Notes under the pieces: model-generated
What the model saw: only the letters and a program-made list of their open reading frames with translations
Database searches by the model: none
What the model was told of the DNA's origin: nothing
Origin: Setomelanomma holmii
Taxonomy: Eukaryota; Ascomycota; Dothideomycetes; Pleosporales; Phaeosphaeriaceae
DNA: 12,364 bases
Direction of reading: 5' to 3'
NCBI GenBank assembly: GCA_010015745.1
Contig: ML978445.1
Location: 1-12,364, forward strand
Shown here: positions 9,042 to 12,364 of the stretch, one piece after another
How positions within the stretch are numbered: position 1 is the stretch's first letter
How the letters are laid out: every line of letters starts with the position of its first letter
Translations under genes and position numbers: made by a program

Positions 9042-9890
9042 TCAGCTTCCTAGTAGCATCCCGAACTGTAGATGAGGACATCCAGCATTATCTTTCCCTC
9101 CAGTTCGTGTAGCCAGAGTAAGGCCGCGAACCTGGCATGCCTCATTCAGAAACCCCAGAAGATGGAGACGCAAGTGCTTCGTCACGATCGATGTTGACTC
9201 TATGCGCCTTTTCGTTGAACCACAGCAGCACAAGCGTCTGGTAGTCGCATAGCGCCACATGTTTGCAGTCGTAGGCTTTCTGATACGCCGCTGCCTGTTT
9301 GAGAAAGTAAATTGCGTTTACGTTGTCTTTAACACTGTAGTCTTTCCGCTTGCTCTGCATCTTCTGGAGATTTTTCTTTACTTTTCGCTCGGAGCATGTT
9401 GCGTCCTCGAATTCCTTAGCTTAGGTGAGTGCCCTGCGCTTGAATTTGATGATCATGATGGTATTCTTAGCCTGAGTGCCATGCTTGGTGGTGAACGCGA
9501 GATCAAGGCGGTATTTGTCCTGCTTGACTTCCATATGTTGCGTGATCTTGAATCCGTATTTCATATTAACAGCACAGCCGATGGGGTGGCAAATTATATG
9601 CTTGCGCCACGGACGACGTCTCCTTTCGAGGACAGTTGTAATTTGGCATCTTTTTCGTCGGCGATATTCCCACGTTTTAGCGCTTGGGCTTTAGATTTGA
9701 GTAAGATACCCGCGGTGTTGGTCCAGTAAGATGGATTGTGCTGAGTCGGTAGCTCTGGCGGGACTTGCTGTTCGGCATGCGTTGACGAGGCCCTTGCCTT
9801 GTAGTTCTCAACTGCCTTAGCGGCAGTATACTCCAGCGGTGGATACGTGGGGAACTCCTTAAGGAAGCAGTCGAGCAGATTTGTGCTCAT
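9042..9890 (-). pseudogene. Broken member (copy B) of the same family, one nonsense mutation and two frameshifts
   Basis: Starts at ATG 9890 (MSTNLLDCFLKEFPTYPP). The first frame runs to SSKGDVVRGAS, then a one-base shift near 9597-9602 moves to the frame reading CHPIGCAVNMKYGF, RLDLAFTTK and NTIMIIKFKRR. TAA at 9421-9423 interrupts it before AKEFEDATC. It continues through NAIYFLKQAAAY and CKHVALCDYQTLVLL until a second shift near 9175-9185, after which the frame 3' of it reads LRLHLLGFLNEACQVRG to a stop at 9042-9044. Pieces fall in the same order as in copy A. The pattern D-x-A-F, then a hydrophobic strand followed by K-F-K, recalls the D..(D/E)-x-K core of PD-(D/E)XK nucleases with the acidic residue changed to Lys. 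That is a weak, unverified inference. It lies just downstream of the kinase-like pseudogene on the same strand. Confidence 0.75.
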
Positions 9891-10074
9891 GACGTACGTT
9901 ATAGTGGTTGAAGCCGCAGGGTTGAGCTTGTCCAGAGTAGGGGTCGAACAAGTTGATCAAATTTGCAGGTTAGAGTGAGCTTTCTTATTATCGCAGCAGA
10001 GTGATCTGTAATGCGGGTACAAAGGTGACCGCCAAACGCATAGTCCTGAACTGTCTCGTTTGCTCAAGTCTGAT

Positions 10075-11139
10075 TCACTCCTTTTCCTCGCTTTCACCAA
10101 GATCCTCGAACTCTGGCTCCTTTGGAACACACAATTCGCTTTCTGGGTCTCTCTCCACCTAGATACATTTTTCGCCGCATCCATCACCCCATATCTTCCA
10201 CATCTACACATTCCTTGCCTCGGAGTCAAACGGTAACCATCCCCATGTGCTCCGCAGACTAGCTGCAGCCCAGCGAAACAGCGGATTGTTATATTCTGGC
10301 AATGGGCCACTGCCCCAACGAATACGGATCGCAGTGGAACATCCGAAATCGACCAGGGTGAGGTGCATTTCGGGATCGTCTAAAGTAGTCGTCGTGGATA
10401 TGATAGCGCTCCGTGGCGATAGATCTTCATGTTGCGCATCGGCGTAACGGAGGTCATGATCAGCGTCGATGAGTTTGCGCATGATGTTTCGCGCTCTTCC
10501 GTGAAGATTTCACCAGGGTCGAGATCCAACATGCACACTCCCGGTACATATTTCACGAGAATGAGTCGCACTTCCCGCACGGCCTGCTCGTCTTCCATTA
10601 CCGTTTCGAGATCTATGGTCCGTGAGCCAAAGAAGTCGGGTACTATGTTGCCACAGAAGGTGGAACCTTGAAACTCCGTGTAAGCCGCTACTTCATCCAC
10701 ATAGTCGGAATCTGCTTGCGCTGTAACGTCCAGCTTCCTCTTAACGGGTCCGTCTTCGGAATGAAACGGGTAGTAGAGGGAATCGTAGAATTACGCAACT
10801 CGGCCATCTTCGTTAAGCAGCAATTTACGCTCCACAACCGCTGCCGGAGCGAATCGCTGCCTTCATGGTGATGCTTATTGTTTCATCAAACCGTGTCTTT
10901 CCTGGCGCAGGCGGACGTACTAAACACCATTCTAGCTGGGAGCTGCCTTGGAGTTGGTCCAAGCCAGAACTCGAGTGCTGAGAGCACCGTCCGCCGAAAG
11001 GTGTCGGCGGGTCATGTCGTCTCGCGAGGAACGTAGTGCCTGAGACGTAAGGACTGCGCGGCTTTCGAGGTGGGGCCGGAGGTGGGAATGGCAATCCGCT
11101 AGACACATCATTAGACACGTCGCTGGAGCGTCTTGGCAT
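10075..11139 (-). pseudogene. Fungal protein-kinase-like gene, broken by frameshifts and stops
   Basis: From ATG 11139 (MPRRSSDVSNDV) a proline- and serine-rich, probably disordered N-terminus runs about 90 codons. A frameshift near 10860 moves to QRFAPAAVVERKLLLNEDGRVA, a stop TAA (10791-10793) stands where the N-lobe lysine or its neighbour would be, then FYDSLYYPFH and DEVAAYTEFQG. The hinge-like LILVKYVPGVCMLDLD follows. A second shift near 10483-10492 leads to MRKLIDADHDLRYADAQ, the catalytic-loop segment HEDLSPRSAI, and LTLVDFGCST with an intact DFG. TAG at 10204-10206 and at 10159-10161 interrupt the tail (MWKIWGD, VERDPESELC), which ends with TGA 10075-10077. The loop differs from the usual HRDLxPxN: Arg is Glu and Asn is Ser, so activity may have been lost before or during decay. 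The exact kinase family is unknown to me. Confidence 0.8.
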
Positions 11140-11512
11140 GATGGGGCGCACGTGTTGGGTAATGAAAGGTTATGGGTTGTGCGCAATGAGCTGATGGTGA
11201 CTAGAGATCGTGCTTTGGTCGGCGAAGAAATTTCCAAGTACGTGTTTGTGCGGAGTAATCGCGAGCGTTGTGCCAAAAAGTGAAAGGAAGGGGCCTCATT
11301 CGAACTGAAACATATTCGCCTGGATTTCTCACCTGGCCTGGGCAAAACAGAAACTACCTCATACAGGTACAGTGATGATCAGGTATCGGCCAAAAGCTGG
11401 TGGAAGGCATCCTATCAAATACAACAACTATGGTGCAGGCGTTGTTTGAATTTGAGGGGAATGTAAAGTTGTCAGCCGTCGTGTTCCCGCGGTCAAATTG
11501 ATTTCATGGCAC
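11140..11512. other. Region between the kinase-like pseudogene and the pogo-like element
   Basis: This is the 5' flank of the kinase-like gene. A long minus-strand frame extending in from 10932 is only a shadow of that gene's other frame. I see no TATA box, RNA gene or repeat that I can support. Confidence 0.45.
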
Positions 11513-11932
11513 TACGGTAACGTAAGAGTCGGTGAGTCGCTCCGATCGGCGACTCGCCCCGCCCAAACATCATAACACAAGACCTACACCAACTTTGACT
11601 CGTGATAACTCAACCACTATGGCACTAATTGATGACGCGATTGAAGAATATAAATCGCAGGAACTAGGAGAACGTCTCTCGTATACAAAAGTTGCAGAGA
11701 AGTACAATGTACTACGATGCATGTTGGCGCAAAGATGCAAGGGCTCTCAGGTGTTGATGGAGGCCTATAATCTTAACAAGCAGAAACTCAGCCTACAACA
11801 AGAGCTGGAGCTTGTAGATTATATCAAAGGACTATCAAAGAGAGGCCTTCCACCTACAAGAGAGATAACGTGAAGATTTGCCTCTGAGATTGGCAATTGT
11901 TACACTAGAAATGGCTAGGTTGGATACTTTCT
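11513..11932 (+). mobile_element. pogo/Fot1-like DNA transposon, 5' part, interrupted by Copia
   Basis: The transposase start is preceded by about 100 nt containing the inverted pair GGTGAGTCGC (11531-11540) and GCGACTCGCC (11549-11558), with one mismatch. This is consistent with a terminal or subterminal repeat of a Tc1/mariner-pogo element. The outer end is placed at a TA dinucleotide near 11513, the usual target of this superfamily, but other TAs nearby are possible. The element stops at the Copia LTR at 11933; its remainder should lie to the right of the Copia insertion. Confidence 0.65.
11619..11932 (+). pseudogene. pogo/Fot1-like transposase, N-terminal fragment with two stops
   Basis: ATG 11619 (MALIDDAIEEYKSQELGE) opens a frame with two DNA-binding helix-turn-helix units. 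The first is psq-like, around LSYTKVAEKYNVLRCMLAQRCKG. The second is CENP-B-like, beginning LSLQQELELVDYIKGLSKRGLPPTREI and continuing as RFASEIGN and, after a stop, VGYF. In the family FAS.I is followed eight residues later by WV..F, and the spacing here fits if the TAG at 11916-11918 was Trp. TGA at 11871-11873 also breaks the frame. The DDE catalytic domain is absent because the Copia LTR begins right after the Phe codon. An earlier in-frame codon at 11532 exists but lies in the terminal repeat and is unlikely to be the start. Non-functional. Confidence 0.85.
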
Positions 11933-12068
11933 TGTCAGCATCTACGCCTACTCAGGAGTAGCGCGTTTCATCACTGATTATGTAATAGGAGGATATATAT
12001 TCGCTCTCTTCAATAGACTCATCAATCAACCAACTTCTTCCTCAATCCTCCTCTCTCACATGTTAACA
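11933..12068 (+). mobile_element. 5' LTR of a Copia-type retrotransposon (136 bp)
   Basis: It begins TGTCAGCATC exactly where pogo transposase homology stops and ends TGTTAACA immediately before the primer binding site, so it has the TG..CA ends of an LTR. A TATATAT at 11994-12000 followed by TCGCTCTCTTC would be the promoter inside the LTR. The 5-bp duplication expected to its left would be TTTCT (11928-11932). The 3' LTR is outside the window. Confidence 0.75.
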
Positions 12069-12078
12069 GTTATGAGCC
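12069..12078 (+). promoter_or_regulatory. Copia primer binding site, complementary to initiator tRNA-Met anticodon arm
   Basis: GTTATGAGCC lies directly after the LTR. Its complement GGCTCATAAC is the anticodon-arm sequence of initiator tRNA-Met. Drosophila copia is known to use the 5' half of that tRNA as primer, with pairing at this internal site rather than at the tRNA 3' end, and this element appears to do the same. Confidence 0.7.
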
Positions 12079-12139
12079 TGGAGGCCCTTTTATACTAAGT
12101 TGAGTTCACCTATACCCTGCAAGAGACCTGATAGCTACT

Positions 12140-12364
12140 ATGGCTACAGAAGGAGACCTTTTGATCACTAAGGCCACAGTCATCCTCGAGAGGCCATCAG
12201 ATTAGCAGAGGTGGCTATCCTTAAGGAAGGATAGTGCTGAGAGGAATGACCTCTGGCAGTACGTAGATCCTTCGCTCAAGGCAGAGCAAGTGAGAAGGAT
12301 AGAGCAGGAGAAGTCCCAAGAGAAGGAGGTTGAGGAGTTCTATACAGGAGCCCCTCAAGCGGAC
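12140..12364 (+). pseudogene. Copia gag N-terminus, one stop, runs off right edge
   Basis: ATG 12140 opens MATEGDLLITKATVILERPSD, then TAG (12203-12205), then QRWLSLRKDSAERNDLWQYVDP, and the frame stays open to the edge. Fungal Copia gag proteins begin similarly, with a W..W motif before the W.Y+DP block; the stop sits where the first Trp is expected (TGG to TAG). Gag would form the virus-like particle around the element RNA. It lies about 70 nt after the LTR, the expected leader length. This copy is probably defective, though the rest is not visible. Confidence 0.78.

Noticed and set aside
9259..9729. 156-codon plus-strand hydrophobic frame
   Set aside because: Antisense of copy B, whose reading is supported by alignment with copy A.
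10932..11345. 137-codon minus-strand frame
   Set aside because: Overlaps the kinase-like pseudogene N-terminus in another frame; composition is that of a shadow.
11898..11902. Alternative Copia LTR start at TGTTA
   Set aside because: Its ends match the LTR 3' end slightly better, but conserved pogo transposase spacing (FAS.I to WV..F) continues to about 11930, favouring the start at 11933.
1..12364. CRISPR arrays, rRNA and tRNA genes
   Set aside because: No regularly spaced repeats and no cloverleaf or rRNA-like segments were seen on either strand.

Overview
The window looks like nuclear DNA of a filamentous ascomycete. The intact genes have short (54-69 nt) GT..AG introns with CTAAT/CTAAC-type branch points, and there are small secreted proteins, a fungal-type hemerythrin protein and typical fungal transposon families (Tad-like LINE, hAT, pogo/Fot1, Copia). 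A Dothideomycete (for example Pleosporales) is my best guess, but this is inference from gene style only.

Layout, left to right. 1-934 (minus): the 3' part of an intact-frame LINE open reading frame ending in an RNase H domain. It abuts, in the same orientation, a hAT transposase relic (about 935-1923, minus) broken by six in-frame stops, so a young 5'-truncated LINE seems to sit in an old hAT. 1924-3250 shows no gene. 3379-3717 (plus): a two-exon gene for an 89-residue secreted protein whose last 40 residues hold ten cysteines. 4027-4854 (minus): a two-exon hemerythrin/HHE protein of 253 residues. 4855-6523 shows no gene. 6524-7147 (plus): a two-exon gene for a 189-residue secreted protein with six cysteines, followed by two hairpins. 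8010-8762 (plus) and 9042-9890 (minus) are convergent, broken paralogues of one unnamed fungal family. 10075-11139 (minus) is a broken protein-kinase-like gene on the same strand as the second paralogue. From about 11513 (plus) a pogo/Fot1-like transposon begins. It is cut after the start of its transposase by a Copia element, whose 5' LTR (11933-12068), tRNA primer site and gag start fill the right edge.

How it fits together: three intact single-copy-looking genes (two candidate secreted effectors and one non-haem iron protein) lie in an island bounded on both sides by nested transposons and dotted with decayed accessory genes. Almost all premature stops in the transposons and pseudogenes can be explained by C-to-T change in CpA context on one strand or the other, the signature of repeat-induced point mutation (RIP). 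The three intact genes and the LINE fragment have none. No CRISPR array, rRNA or tRNA gene was seen.
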